From Acidovorax sp. 69 (GTDB lineage Bacteria > Pseudomonadota > Gammaproteobacteria > Burkholderiales > Burkholderiaceae_C), in the NCBI RefSeq assembly GCF_002797445.1, contig NZ_PGEP01000001.1, positions 1,425,001 through 1,489,000 of the forward strand: a stretch of DNA of 64,000 nucleotides. Reading direction: 5' to 3'. Shown piece after piece: positions 53,467 to 63,200 of the stretch. A model generated the notes under the pieces. The model ran no database searches and was not told the origin of the DNA. It worked only from the letters and a program-made list of their open reading frames with translations. How positions within the stretch are numbered: the stretch's first letter is position 1; the number at the start of each line of letters is the position of its first letter. The position numbers and the translations under genes are program-made.

Positions 53467-54504
53467 TCAGGCGGCGGCTTGTGTGGCGGCTCCTGCCGAC
53501 TTGGAAGGGTTGCGCGGCCTCCGTACGCGGCGTTTTCGCAGGTCCATGAAACGCAGTAGGGCATCGACCAGGTCATCGTCGGTGCACAGCTCCAGAGTGT
53601 CGGCTCCAGCCCGTGTCAGCCCCTCACGCAGCACGGCTTCGCGCTCGGCAGCCAGGCGGGCAAAGCGGCGACGAAAGCCTGCGTCGTGGGTGTCTACCTG
53701 CAGTTGCTCGCCGCTTTCGGCGTCGCGCAGCGTGACCAGGCCTACGTCGGGCAGATCCAGCTCCAAGGGGTCCAGCAAACGCACGGCCACGACATCGTGG
53801 CGCTGTGCGAGCTGAGCCAGGGGTTTCTCCCAGCCGGGGGCGCTGATGAAGTCGGACACCACAAACACCGTCGAGCGCCGACGCAGATTGGCCAGGCCGG
53901 TCTGAAGCAATAGATGCAGTTCGGTGGCGCCGGTGCGTTGCTTTTTGGGGGCACTGGGTGCCGTGATGCGGGCGGGGGGTGACGACAGCCGATGCACCAG
54001 ATGCAGGACATGGGCGCGGCTACTGCGCGGGGGCAGCACGGTGTCTACCGCGCGAACGGCCGTATCGCCTGCGCCGTAAAGCATGGCACCCACGCGGTTA
54101 CCGTGGCGCGTGAGCAGGCGCGAGAGCACGGCCACAAAGCCGGTCAGGATGTCGCGTTTGGTGTGGCCTGCGGGGCCGAAGTCGATGGACGGGCTCAGGT
54201 CCAGCAGGAACCAGGCTGACATTTCGCGGTCTTCGGTGAACACGCGCACATGGGGGGTGTTCAGCCGTGCGGTCACGTTCCAGTCGATGTGGCGCACATC
54301 GTCGTGGGGCTGGTACTCGCGCAGATCGGCCAGGTCGAGGCCACTGCCGCGCATCAGCGTGCGGTAGTCGCCCTGCAACAGGCCGTCCAGGCGGCGGATC
54401 ACCTTCCATTCCAGTTCGCGCAGCAACCGGTCTGCCTGTCCGGGCAGGGTGGGCAGGATGTGGACTGTGGCCGACGAAGAGGTTTCAGGCGGCTTCTTGC
54501 TCAT
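53467..54504 (-). CDS. DUF58 domain protein
   Basis: The 345-residue protein has no obvious membrane helix. It contains the DUF58 signature region (GLDLADLREYQPHDDVRHID, starting near residue 55, then WNVTARLNTPHVRVFTEDRE) and a vWA-like fold afterwards (WFLLDLSPSIDFG). The C-terminus is very basic (LRKRRVRRPRN). DUF58 proteins are encoded between moxR and vWA genes across bacteria, as here (10 bases after moxR, 26 before the vWA gene), and are thought to work with them as a chaperone-like unit. Confidence 0.92.
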   Translation of the reverse strand: MSKKPPETSSSATVHILPTLPGQADRLLRELEWKVIRRLDGLLQGDYRTLMRGSGLDLADLREYQPHDDVRHIDWNVTARLNTPHVRVFTEDREMSAWFLLDLSPSIDFGPAGHTKRDILTGFVAVLSRLLTRHGNRVGAMLYGAGDTAVRAVDTVLPPRSSRAHVLHLVHRLSSPPARITAPSAPKKQRTGATELHLLLQTGLANLRRRSTVFVVSDFISAPGWEKPLAQLAQRHDVVAVRLLDPLELDLPDVGLVTLRDAESGEQLQVDTHDAGFRRRFARLAAEREAVLREGLTRAGADTLELCTDDDLVDALLRFMDLRKRRVRRPRNPSKSAGAATQAAA

Positions 54505-54513
54505 GGTGAGGGC

Positions 54514-55509
54514 TCAAGCTGCTTTTTGCTCGTGGTGCAACGGCCGCGCAGGGGCGGGGATCTTCGCCATGATGCGCCGGATGAGCGCGTCGGCGTCCAG
54601 CCCTTCGGACAGCGCCTCGTACGACAGTGCGACACGGTGGCGCAGCACATCGGCGGCCAGGTCGGTCATGTCCTCGGGCAGCACGTAGTTGCGCCCGCGC
54701 AGCATGGCCAGGGCCTGGGCGCCCTCGGCCAGGGCGATGGTGGCGCGTGGGCTAGCACCGCAGCTGATGTAGCTGGCAAGGTCTTTCAGGCCATGCCGCG
54801 CGGGCTCGCGGGTGGCGGCCACCAGCTTCACGGCGTACTGCAGCATCGATGGGTCCACATACACCGTGCGGCATTCGGCCTGCAACGCCGCCAGCTGCGC
54901 CGTGGTGGCCACGGGCAGCACCTGCACGGGCAGGTCGAGCGCACGCTGGGCGATGACAAATTCTTCTTCCTCCGTGGGGTAGCCCAGCAGCACCTTCATC
55001 ATGAAGCGGTCCACCTGCGCTTCGGGCAGCGCGTAGGTGCCTTCGGTCTCGATGGGGTTCTGCGTGGCCATCACCAGGAAGGGCTCGGGCACCTTGTGGG
55101 TCTCGCCCGCAATGGTCACCTGTCGCTCCTGCATCACTTCGAGCAGCGCGCTCTGCACCTTGGCGGGGGCGCGGTTGATTTCGTCGGCCAGCAGCAGGTG
55201 GGTGAACACCGGGCCGAGCGTGGTGCTGAACTCGCCGGTCTTCTGGTTGTACATGCGCGTGCCCACGAGGTCAGCGGGCACCAGGTCGGGCGTGAACTGG
55301 ATGCGCTTGAAGCTGCCCTGGATGGTGCTGGCCAGCGTCTTCACCGTGAGAGTCTTGGCCAGGCCCGGAACGCCTTCGACCAGCAGGTGCCCCTGGGCGA
55401 GGATGGCGACCATGACGCGCTCCAAAAAGCGGTCTTGCCCGACCACCACGCGTTTGACTTCATAGAGCACCTGTTCCATCAGTGTGGCGGTGTTGGGTGT
55501 CGCTTCCAT
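54514..55509 (-). CDS. MoxR-family AAA+ ATPase
   Basis: The ATG follows AAGGAAA. The 331-residue product has the MoxR pattern: VVGQDRFLERVMVAILAQGH, Walker A variant HLLVEGVPGLAKT, LLADEINRAPAKVQSALLEV (Walker B region), QNPIETEGTYALPEAQVDRF (sensor 1) and sensor 2 in the lid domain. MoxR proteins remodel or activate vWA partners. It is the first gene of a three-gene operon (moxR–DUF58–vWA). Confidence 0.94.
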   Translation of the reverse strand: MEATPNTATLMEQVLYEVKRVVVGQDRFLERVMVAILAQGHLLVEGVPGLAKTLTVKTLASTIQGSFKRIQFTPDLVPADLVGTRMYNQKTGEFSTTLGPVFTHLLLADEINRAPAKVQSALLEVMQERQVTIAGETHKVPEPFLVMATQNPIETEGTYALPEAQVDRFMMKVLLGYPTEEEEFVIAQRALDLPVQVLPVATTAQLAALQAECRTVYVDPSMLQYAVKLVAATREPARHGLKDLASYISCGASPRATIALAEGAQALAMLRGRNYVLPEDMTDLAADVLRHRVALSYEALSEGLDADALIRRIMAKIPAPARPLHHEQKAA

Positions 55510-55679
55510 GGGTTTCCTTTCTTGTCAGTGATCAACAATGCGGCGAGCTCTGCGCGGCCCACGATACCGGCGCGGCCCAGACCAGTGCATCCGTGGGACT
55601 GGCTTGGCCAGGCCACCGGGTGCGTCCTCCTCTCAGGGGAGTAGGGGAGGGCGCAAAACGGTTCAGGGGGCGTGTCATG

Positions 55680-56627
55680 CTAGAACGGGGGCATGCCCAC
55701 GGCAGCCGCTGCGTTTTCGATGGGCACCGCAAAACCGATGCCGATGAAGGTGCGCGCCGGTGTGGGGTTGAGGATGGCCGTGACGATGCCCACCACCTCG
55801 CCATCCAGTGTGACCAGCGGGCCACCCGAGTTGCCGGGGTTGGCGGCGGCGTCGAACTGGATGAGGTTGCTCAGTTGGCGCTTGCCCTCGGGCGATGTGA
55901 ACTCGCGCCCCAGGCCCGACACCACACCGGCCGATGCCGAAGGGCCAATGCCGAAAGGGAATCCTATGGCCACAACATGGTCGCCCGGGCGCAGGTTCTG
56001 CGTGGAGCGCAGGGTGGCGGCTTCCAGGTCATCAGGCACCTTGTGGGCCTGCAAAACGGCCAAGTCGTTCTCAGGCTGCGCGCCGGTGACGCTGGCCGTG
56101 GTCTCCAGTCCATCATGGAAGGTGATGCCAATCCGATCGGCTCCCGCCACTACATGCAGGTTGGTCAGGATGATGCCCTTGTCCACAATCACCACGCCCG
56201 TGCCGATACCGCGCTCGATGTCTTCCTTGCCGTTTTTGCTGCGGCTATAGCCCACCACGCGCACCACGGAAGGCCCGATGCTCTCCACGGCGCGTGCAGC
56301 GGCGGACGGTGGCGTGGTGGTTTCCAGTGTGCGCAGCACGGCGGCGTCGATGTCATCCTGGGTGATCTGGCGCCCGGCCGTGTGGTGACGTTGCCAGGCA
56401 CTGGCCACAAGCAGCGCCGCCAGCAGCAGCACGACGGCCCACAACACGCGCAGCTGGCGCTTGAACGTGGGAATGTGGGGCACAGGAGTCGCTGCCGCTG
56501 AAGCGGCCAACAGCGGTGGCTCGGCGCTGTTGGGGGGCGGGGTGACGGGCGCAGTTGCCTCGGTGGTCGCCGCTGCAGGGAGGCTGCGGGCGGCGCGAGA
56601 GCTGCTGTAGAGGGCGGGCCGGGGCAT
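55680..56627 (-). CDS. Membrane-anchored trypsin-like (S1C, DegP/DegS-type) serine protease without a PDZ domain
   Basis: The start is the ATG at 56627 after AAAGGTGA. The 315-residue product has a cytoplasmic Pro/Ala-rich N-terminus, one transmembrane helix (about 62–80) and a periplasmic protease domain. The catalytic triad is His in LTNLHVVAG, Asp in ENDLAVLQ and Ser in NPGNSGGPL. It ends soon after the protease fold, so there is no PDZ domain to bind unfolded C-termini, unlike DegS. A role in envelope quality control is likely; substrates are unknown. Confidence 0.88.
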   Translation of the reverse strand: MPRPALYSSSRAARSLPAAATTEATAPVTPPPNSAEPPLLAASAAATPVPHIPTFKRQLRVLWAVVLLLAALLVASAWQRHHTAGRQITQDDIDAAVLRTLETTTPPSAAARAVESIGPSVVRVVGYSRSKNGKEDIERGIGTGVVIVDKGIILTNLHVVAGADRIGITFHDGLETTASVTGAQPENDLAVLQAHKVPDDLEAATLRSTQNLRPGDHVVAIGFPFGIGPSASAGVVSGLGREFTSPEGKRQLSNLIQFDAAANPGNSGGPLVTLDGEVVGIVTAILNPTPARTFIGIGFAVPIENAAAAVGMPPF

Positions 56628-56742
56628 CCTGTCACCTTTGCTCGTACACGCCAGGGGCTGGCGCACGCAAATGACGGTAGCACGGTTTTCCTGCCAATGC
56701 ACACGCAGGGCTACACGGACGCTGATCGGGCATCATCCGCGC

Positions 56743-57564
56743 ATGACTGCCTGGATCGACACCCACTGCCACCTTGATGCGCCTGAATTTGATGCCGACC
56801 GCTGTGTGGTGCGCAGCCAGGCTGCAGCGCTGGGAGTGGCGCACTGCGTGATTCCAGCCGTGGAGCGCAGCAACTGGGACACTGTCCGCCTGCTGGCGCA
56901 CCAGCATGGGGACAGCTACGCGCTGGGCGTCCATCCGCTCTATACCGGGCGGGCGGAGGTCGGTGATGTGGATTTTCTGGCGCAGGTGCTGCAGCAGCAC
57001 CATGCCGACCCCCGTTTGGTGGCCATCGGAGAGATAGGGCTCGACTACTTTGTTCCGGGCCTCGACCCCGAGCGGCAGGAGTGGTTTTACCGGGCCCAGC
57101 TGCAACTGGCGCGCCGCTTTGATCTGCCGGTGATCCTGCATGTGCGCCGCTCGGCCGACAGGCTGCTCAAAGGGCTGCGCGATCTGCCCGTGCAGGGCGG
57201 CATCGCGCATGCGTTCAATGGCAGCCTGCAGCAAGCGCGGGCGTTCATTGCGCTGGGGTTCAAGCTCGGCTTCGGTGGTGCCGTGACGTATGACCGCGCG
57301 TTGCAATTGCGGCGCCTGGCCGCCGAGCTGCCCGTTGAAGCCCTGGTCATGGAAACCGACGCACCCGACATTCCTCCCCATTGGCTTTACGCCACTGCCG
57401 CACAGCGTGAGCAGGGCCTGCCCCAGGGGCGCAACACCCCTGCAGAGCTGCCTCGTATTGCCGCTGTGGTGGCCCAATTGCGCGGTCAGTCGTTGCAGGC
57501 ATGGGCGGAGAGCACCACCGCCAATGCCATGGCGGCGCTTCCCCGTTTGAAGGGGTTGATTTAG
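56743..57564 (+). CDS. TatD-family metal-dependent hydrolase/nuclease
   Basis: The start is the ATG at 56743 (MTAWIDTHCHLD), so the HxH metal motif is at its usual N-terminal place; the longer frame has no support. The 273-residue product has AIGEIGLDYF (metal-bridging Glu), LPVILHVRRS, GGIAHAFNGS and METDAPDIPP (Asp ligand), the TatD/YcfH pattern. Family members are 3'-5' DNA exonucleases or deoxyribonucleases. Confidence 0.92.
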   Translation: MTAWIDTHCHLDAPEFDADRCVVRSQAAALGVAHCVIPAVERSNWDTVRLLAHQHGDSYALGVHPLYTGRAEVGDVDFLAQVLQQHHADPRLVAIGEIGLDYFVPGLDPERQEWFYRAQLQLARRFDLPVILHVRRSADRLLKGLRDLPVQGGIAHAFNGSLQQARAFIALGFKLGFGGAVTYDRALQLRRLAAELPVEALVMETDAPDIPPHWLYATAAQREQGLPQGRNTPAELPRIAAVVAQLRGQSLQAWAESTTANAMAALPRLKGLI

Positions 57565-57665
57565 GAGTTATTTGGGAGATTTGCGCTGTTTGGCCAAGGA
57601 TTCGCAGCTATCTTTTTTTATGGGCCTCGGAGGGCGTGCCTGCGGTTTCGGTCCAGAATTGAAAG

Positions 57666-58310
57666 ATGCCTGAAGCCAATACTCCAGCGGGGACTCTCCC
57701 GGCGCCTGAAACCGGCGCCAGTGGGCGGCCGGTGCGCTGGTACGGCTTGCCCCCGGTGGCCTCTGCGCAGACCGTGGTGCTGATACTGGGCAGTTTCCCG
57801 GGTGCAGCTTCTCTGCGCGCACGCCAGTACTACGCGCACCCCCAAAATCAGTTCTGGAAAATTTTGCAGGCCCTGTGGCCGCAGCATCCCTTGCCGTGCG
57901 CCGGGTCCGATGGATACCTGGCCCGGTGCGAATGGCTGTTGGCGCGTGGCCTGGGCCTGTGGGACGTCTACGAGAGCTGCGAGCGTGAGGGCAGCCTGGA
58001 CACCAGCATCCGCAACGCCCGTCTCAATGACTTTGCCCGGTTGCATGGCCATTGCCCCCGGTTGGCGGCGGTGGCCCACAACGGCGGCGAGAGTTTCAAG
58101 CATGCCGGCGTGGTGCTGGGCAACCTGAATCTGCCGCTCCAGCCTTCCCTGTTGACGCATGATGCGAGCGGGACAGGGAGAGGAGCATTCCATTCAGAGC
58201 CTATCGAGGCGGTGCGGCTGCCATCGACAAGTCCGGCCAATGCCTCCTGGAGCTTTGACCGTAAATTGGTGGACTGGGCGGCGCTGATGTCGGCCCATCA
58301 CCTGCTTTGA
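57666..58310 (+). CDS. UDG-superfamily DNA-deoxyinosine glycosylase
   Basis: The 214-residue product has the UDG fold motifs of the hypoxanthine/deoxyinosine branch: LILGSFPGAASLRARQYYAH and PQNQFWKIL (motif A region), GLWDVYESCEREGSLD, and the C-terminal loop LPSTSPANASWSF. Enzymes of this type remove deaminated bases from DNA. Substrate specificity cannot be settled from sequence alone. Confidence 0.88.
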   Translation: MPEANTPAGTLPAPETGASGRPVRWYGLPPVASAQTVVLILGSFPGAASLRARQYYAHPQNQFWKILQALWPQHPLPCAGSDGYLARCEWLLARGLGLWDVYESCEREGSLDTSIRNARLNDFARLHGHCPRLAAVAHNGGESFKHAGVVLGNLNLPLQPSLLTHDASGTGRGAFHSEPIEAVRLPSTSPANASWSFDRKLVDWAALMSAHHLL

Positions 58311-58319
58311 CTGCATTGA

Positions 58320-59084
58320 ATGACACGCAAAAAAGAAAAATCCCAAGAACTCCCCGAAGTCAGTGTGTCTGACGACACCGAGGTGCGCCACCTGCACCTG
58401 GGAACGCCCTGGATTCAGGGCTCCATGCGCATTGCCGAGCCCTTTGCCTTGGAATTGGAATACGTGCAGCGCATGATGGCCTGGCTGTTGTTTGCCGACC
58501 TTGCGCAGGTGTCCAAGGGGCACGCGATGCAGTTGGGTCTGGGGGCCGGCGCCATTACCAAGTTCTGCCACAAGAAACTGCGCATCTGCACCACGGCCAT
58601 TGAGTTGAATCCACAGGTGCTGGCGGTATGTCGGCAATGGTTCAAGTTGCCGCCCGATGGCCCCAAACTGCGGGTGGTTCTGGCCGATGCAGCGCAGGAA
58701 ATCAAGAACCCCATGTGGCTAGGCACCGTCGATGCGCTGGCGGTGGACCTGTATGACCACGAAGCAGCGGCACCCGTGCTGGACAGCCCGGACTTTTACG
58801 CCGATTGCCGCGCGCTGTTGACCGAGACAGGCAGCATGACGGTGAATTTGTTCGGTCGGGCATCGAGTTTTGACCGCAGCCTCAAAAGCATGGCGCAGGC
58901 GTTTGGCGATGACGCGCTCTGGGCGTTCAAGCCCACGCGCGAAGGCAATACCGTGGTGCTGGCGCAGCGCACACCCACAAGACCCAAACGCGCAGAACTG
59001 GCCGAGCGGGCCGAGGCGATCCAGGCGCGTTGGGATCTGCCCACCACCAAATGGCTGCGGGTGTTCAAACCGGTGGCGCCCTGA
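58320..59084 (+). CDS. Spermidine-synthase-like methyltransferase-fold protein
   Basis: The 254-residue product begins 9 bases after the previous gene. It has a Rossmann nucleotide-binding motif (MQLGLGAGAITKFCHKKL), the acidic residue after strand 2 (AIELNPQVLAVCRQWF) and the strand 3 Asp (VVLADAAQEI), then ALAVDLYDHEAAAPVLDSP. It matches SpeE-like proteins but lacks the N-terminal beta domain and a clear polyamine site, so true spermidine synthase activity is doubtful. Confidence 0.78.
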   Translation: MTRKKEKSQELPEVSVSDDTEVRHLHLGTPWIQGSMRIAEPFALELEYVQRMMAWLLFADLAQVSKGHAMQLGLGAGAITKFCHKKLRICTTAIELNPQVLAVCRQWFKLPPDGPKLRVVLADAAQEIKNPMWLGTVDALAVDLYDHEAAAPVLDSPDFYADCRALLTETGSMTVNLFGRASSFDRSLKSMAQAFGDDALWAFKPTREGNTVVLAQRTPTRPKRAELAERAEAIQARWDLPTTKWLRVFKPVAP

Positions 59085-59096
59085 AAGGTTTTTGAC

Positions 59097-60890
59097 ATGA
59101 GTGCTTCTGTGGATATCCCTGGCCGCGTGAAAGCGCCCCCCCATATCGGCCCCGTGGACTGGCGCCGCATGGTGCAGTGGCTCAGTGATGACAAGGTCAT
59201 CTCGCGTGAAGAGGCTCAGCGCACCATCGCCCGTTGCTCGCAGGCGGAAAGTTCCCAGCACGCGCTGGTGCGGCTGGCCAGCGTGGCCATGGAGCGCGCT
59301 GCCGATGGCAAGCCGCTCGACATTGAGGCGCTGTCCGAGTACCTGGCCACGCGGGCCGGGTTGGCCTATTTGCGCATCGACCCGCTCAAGGTGGATGTGG
59401 GCCGCGTGGCCGACACCATGAGCGCCACGTACGCCGAGCGGCACAAGGTGCTGCCGGTGCAGGTAACGGCCAAAGAGGTGGTAGTGGCCACGGCCGAGCC
59501 CTTCATTGATGACTGGGTGGCCGAGGTAGAGCGCCAGTCGCGCCGTACGGTGCGCCGCGTGGTGGCCAACCCGCAGGACATCCACCGTTTTACGGCGGAA
59601 TTTTTTGCGCTGGCCAAGTCGGTGCGCGCGGCGCAGAAGGCAGGAGGCAACTCGGGCGGTAGCAGCTTCGAGCAGCTGGTGGAGCTGGGCAAAAGCAACA
59701 AGCAGCTCGATGCCAATGATCAAGGCGTGGTCAAGGTGGTGGACTGGCTGTGGCAGTACGCGTTTGATCAGCGCGCGAGCGATATCCACCTCGAGCCACG
59801 CCGAGAGCAGGGCGTGATCCGGTTTCGCATCGATGGCGTGCTGCATCCCGTTTATCAGATGCCCATGGGTGTGCACAACGCCATGGTGGCGCGGATCAAG
59901 CTGCTGGGCCGCATCGATGTGGTGGAAAAGCGCCGCCCGCAAGACGGCCGCATCAAGACGCGCAACCAGCGTGGCGAAGAGGTGGAAATGCGCCTGTCCA
60001 CGTTGCCCACCGCGTTTGGCGAGAAGATGGTGATGCGCATCTTTGACCCCGACAACGCGGTCAAGGACCTCGATGCCCTGGGCTTTGCGCAGCACGATGC
60101 GCAGCGCTGGGAGGCGTTGGTCAAGCGCCCGCACGGCATCATCCTGGTGACGGGGCCCACGGGTTCGGGCAAGACCACCACGCTGTACTCCACGCTCAAG
60201 CGCGTGGCGACCGAAGAGGTCAATGTGAGCACGGTAGAGGACCCGATCGAAATGATCGAGCCGAGCTTCAACCAGACCCAGGTGCAGCCGCAGCTCGATT
60301 TCAACTTTGCCGAAGGCCTGCGCGCCCTGATGCGACAGGACCCGGACATCATCATGGTGGGCGAAATCCGCGACCTGGAAACCGCCGAGATGGCCATCCA
60401 GGCGGCGCTGACGGGCCACCTGGTGTTCTCCACACTTCACACCAACGATGCGCCCAGCGCCATCACCCGCATGATGGAGTTGGGTGTGCCTTCGTATCTG
60501 CTCAACGCCACCCTGCTCGGTGTGCTGGCCCAGCGGTTGGTGCGTACGCTGTGCAAGCAGTGCAAGCAAAAGGACGAGGCGGCGAGCCGCGATGCGTTGG
60601 CGGAAGTGGTCAAGCCCTGGAAAATCAATGGCAGCTACCACCCCTACAAACCCGTTGGCTGCGTGGATTGCCGCATGGGCGGCTTTCGGGGGCGCATGGG
60701 TTTGTATGAGTTGCTCACGGTGAGTGAAGCGCTCAAGGACAAAATCACCCAGGCTCCTTCCATCGACACGCTGCGCCGTCAGGCTGTGCAGGACGGCATG
60801 CGCCCTTTGCGTCTGGCGGGCGCGCTGCGGGTGGCTGAGGGGCTGACCACCATGGAAGAGGTGATCGCGGCTACGCCACCTCTGGAGTGA
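59097..60890 (+). CDS. GspE/PulE-family secretion or pilus-assembly ATPase
   Basis: The 597-residue product has an N-terminal MshEN-like region (about 30–170) and the ATPase core: Walker A GPTGSGKTTTLYSTL (near residue 352), Asp box STVEDPIEM, Walker B QDPDIIMVGEIRDLETAEMA and His box GHLVFSTLHTNDA. A tetra-Cys zinc motif lies near 485–525 (LCKQCKQ and CVDCR). This is the type II secretion/type IV pilus extension ATPase family. No pilin, PilC/GspF or other secretion genes are in the window, so its partner system lies elsewhere. Confidence 0.93.
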   Translation: MSASVDIPGRVKAPPHIGPVDWRRMVQWLSDDKVISREEAQRTIARCSQAESSQHALVRLASVAMERAADGKPLDIEALSEYLATRAGLAYLRIDPLKVDVGRVADTMSATYAERHKVLPVQVTAKEVVVATAEPFIDDWVAEVERQSRRTVRRVVANPQDIHRFTAEFFALAKSVRAAQKAGGNSGGSSFEQLVELGKSNKQLDANDQGVVKVVDWLWQYAFDQRASDIHLEPRREQGVIRFRIDGVLHPVYQMPMGVHNAMVARIKLLGRIDVVEKRRPQDGRIKTRNQRGEEVEMRLSTLPTAFGEKMVMRIFDPDNAVKDLDALGFAQHDAQRWEALVKRPHGIILVTGPTGSGKTTTLYSTLKRVATEEVNVSTVEDPIEMIEPSFNQTQVQPQLDFNFAEGLRALMRQDPDIIMVGEIRDLETAEMAIQAALTGHLVFSTLHTNDAPSAITRMMELGVPSYLLNATLLGVLAQRLVRTLCKQCKQKDEAASRDALAEVVKPWKINGSYHPYKPVGCVDCRMGGFRGRMGLYELLTVSEALKDKITQAPSIDTLRRQAVQDGMRPLRLAGALRVAEGLTTMEEVIAATPPLE

Positions 60891-61066
60891 TGGCCCAGGA
60901 GGGGCTTCTACTTTGGTGTGTGTGCAGTCATTGCAGTCTGTTGAGTGGCTCTCATGCCGCTTGGAAAGACAATCAGGCGTTACCGGATGTAGGTGGAATC
61001 CACATCCGCGAGCGCTTCGGTTGACCCCACAATCGCGCAGTCGAGATTCCGTCAAGGAGACAATTC

Positions 61067-61555
61067 GTGAATATCAAGAGTCAAAAAGACTTCTTTGCCG
61101 GCCTCATGTTCATGGGGGTTGGTGTGGCGTTTGCGTGGGGTGCAACCACGTACAACGTAGGTAACGGTGCCCGCATGGGCCCGGGCTATTTCCCGCTGCT
61201 GCTGGGTATCTTGCTTGCCATCATTGGCAGCGTGATCACCTTCAAGGCCACTACGGTGGAAACGCAAGACGGGGACAAGATCGGAAAGTGGGCCTGGAAG
61301 CCGCTGTTCTTCATCTTGGCCGCCAACTTTGCCTTCGGCATTTTGCTGGGGGGCCTGCCGAGCATGGGCATCCCGGCGATGGGCCTGATCGTGGGCATTT
61401 ATGCACTGACCTTCATTTCCAGCCTGGCTGGCAATGAGTTCAATGCCAAAGCCGTGTTCGTTCTTTCCACGGTGCTTGCCATTGGCAGTTATGTGGCATT
61501 TGTCTGGGCGCTCAAGCTGCAGTTCCCTGTGTGGCCGAGTTTCATCACGGGTTAA
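61067..61555 (+). CDS. tctB: Tripartite tricarboxylate transporter, small membrane subunit TctB
   Basis: The start is a GTG at 61067 after AAGGAGA. The 162-residue product has four to five transmembrane helices and the family pattern (FFAGLMFMGVGVAFAWGATT, NGARMGPGYFPLLLGILLAI). TctB works with the large permease TctA and a periplasmic TctC binding protein to import carboxylates. tctA follows after 15 bases. A tctC gene, usually just upstream, is missing here; the 176-base leader shows none. Confidence 0.9.
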   Translation: MNIKSQKDFFAGLMFMGVGVAFAWGATTYNVGNGARMGPGYFPLLLGILLAIIGSVITFKATTVETQDGDKIGKWAWKPLFFILAANFAFGILLGGLPSMGIPAMGLIVGIYALTFISSLAGNEFNAKAVFVLSTVLAIGSYVAFVWALKLQFPVWPSFITG

Positions 61556-61570
61556 GCAGGAGCACCGACC

Positions 61571-63081
61571 ATGGATCTTATTAATAACCTCTCGTTGGGT
61601 TTTGGTGTTGCGTTCACCTTCCAGAACCTGATTTACTGTTTTGTGGGCTGTTTGCTGGGCACGCTGATTGGCGTGCTCCCTGGCATTGGCCCCGTGGCGA
61701 CCATCGCCATGCTGTTGCCCGCCACCTACGCGCTGCCCCCGTGGCTGCGCTGATCATGTTGGCTGGTATTTACTACGGCGCCCAGTACGGTGGTTCGACC
61801 ACCGCCATTCTGGTGAATCTCCCCGGCGAGTCTTCGTCGGTGGTGACCGTGATTGACGGCTATCAGATGGCACGCAAAGGGCGAGCGGGGCCGGCGCTGG
61901 CGGCTGCTGGACTGGGGTCGTTCTTCGCGGGTTGCGTGGGTACGCTGATCCTGGCGGCCTTTGCGCCCCCGCTGACCGAAGTGGCTTTCAAGTTCGGCCC
62001 TGCCGAATACTTCTCGCTGATGATTTTGGGCCTGATTGGTGCCGTGGTGCTGGCTTCGGGCTCGCTGCTCAAGGCGGTGGCCATGATCGTGCTGGGGCTG
62101 CTCATGGGCCTGGTGGGTACTGACGTGAACTCGGGTGTCGCCCGTTTCAGCTTCGACATTCCTGAACTGACCGACGGCATTGGTTTTGTGACCATCGCCA
62201 TGGGCGTGTTCGGCTACGGTGAAATCATCGCCAACCTCTCGCGTCCCGACGACGAACGTGAAGTGTTCACCGCCAAGGTGGAAGGCCTGTTCCCCACCAA
62301 GGAGGACTTCAAGCGCATGATTCCCGCAGTGCTGCGCGGTACCGCCTTGGGTTCTGCCCTGGGTATCTTGCCCGGCGGTGGTGCTCTGCTGGCCGCCTTC
62401 GCAGCCTACACGCTGGAAAAGAAAACGAAGCTCAAGCCAGGCGAAGTGCCTTTCGGCCAAGGCAACATCCGTGGTGTGGCGTCTCCTGAAGCTGCCAACA
62501 ACGCTGGTGCGCAAACCTCGTTCATTCCGCTGCTGACGCTGGGTATTCCCCCGAACGCGGTGATGGCGCTGATGGTGGGCGCGATGACCATCCACAACAT
62601 CCAGCCTGGCCCTCAGGTGATGACGAGCAACCCGGAGCTGTTCTGGGGCCTGATCGCGTCGATGTGGATTGGCAACGCCATGTTGATCATTCTGAACCTG
62701 CCGCTGATCGGCATCTGGATCAAGCTGCTGACCGTGCCTTACCGCTGGTTGTACCCGTCCATCGTGTTGTTCTGTGCCGTTGGCGTGTACTCCACGAACA
62801 ACAACACCTTTGACATCTGGATGGTGGGTGCGTTTGGCCTGATTGGCTACATCTTCCACAAGCTGGGCACCGAGCCAGCGCCTCTGCTGCTGGGCTTCAT
62901 TCTGGGCCCGATGATGGAAGAAAATCTGCGCCGTGCCCTGTTGCTGTCCCGCGGTGACTGGAGCGTGTTTGTCACCCGTCCGCTATCGGCCGGCCTGCTG
63001 GCAGCGGCTGCTCTGCTGCTCATCATCGTGCTGCTGCCCTCGGTGAAGAACAAGCGCGAAGAAGCGTTCGTGGAAGACTGA
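61571..63081 (+). pseudogene. tctA: tctA, large permease of the tripartite tricarboxylate transporter, frameshifted
   Basis: The frame from the ATG at 61571 reads as TctA (MDLINNLSLGFGVAFTFQNL, then GTLIGVLPGIGPVATIAMLL) for 60 codons and stops. The rest of the protein resumes in the +1 frame at 61741 (VAALIMLAGIYYGAQYGGST) and continues intact to 63081. The break lies in a run of five C (61736–61740); a sixth C would give ALPPVAALIM and a 503-residue product of normal family length. As in cusA, one missing C in a homopolymer is the only defect, so a sequencing error is a strong possibility. Confidence 0.9.
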
Positions 63082-63111
63082 TCGCTATCGGGTTTTCCGG
63101 TATTCCTCTGC

Positions 63112-63140
63112 AACGGCACCTTCGGGTGCCGTTGTTTTTT
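63112..63140 (+). terminator. Rho-independent terminator after tctA
   Basis: AACGGCACC pairs perfectly with GGTGCCGTT around a TTCG tetraloop and is followed by GTTTTTT. It lies 30 bases after the tctA stop. Confidence 0.93.
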
Positions 63141-63200
63141 GGAGAGTCGACTCCGTTCCGTGCCATCTAGGCCGGTACACAATTGCGGGCAGAGGTCCGC

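Noticed and set aside
58719..61055. Very long minus-strand frame (778 codons) opposite the GspE-like gene
   Set aside because: Shadow of the ATPase gene, rich in His, Arg and Gln as typical for antisense of GC-rich coding DNA.
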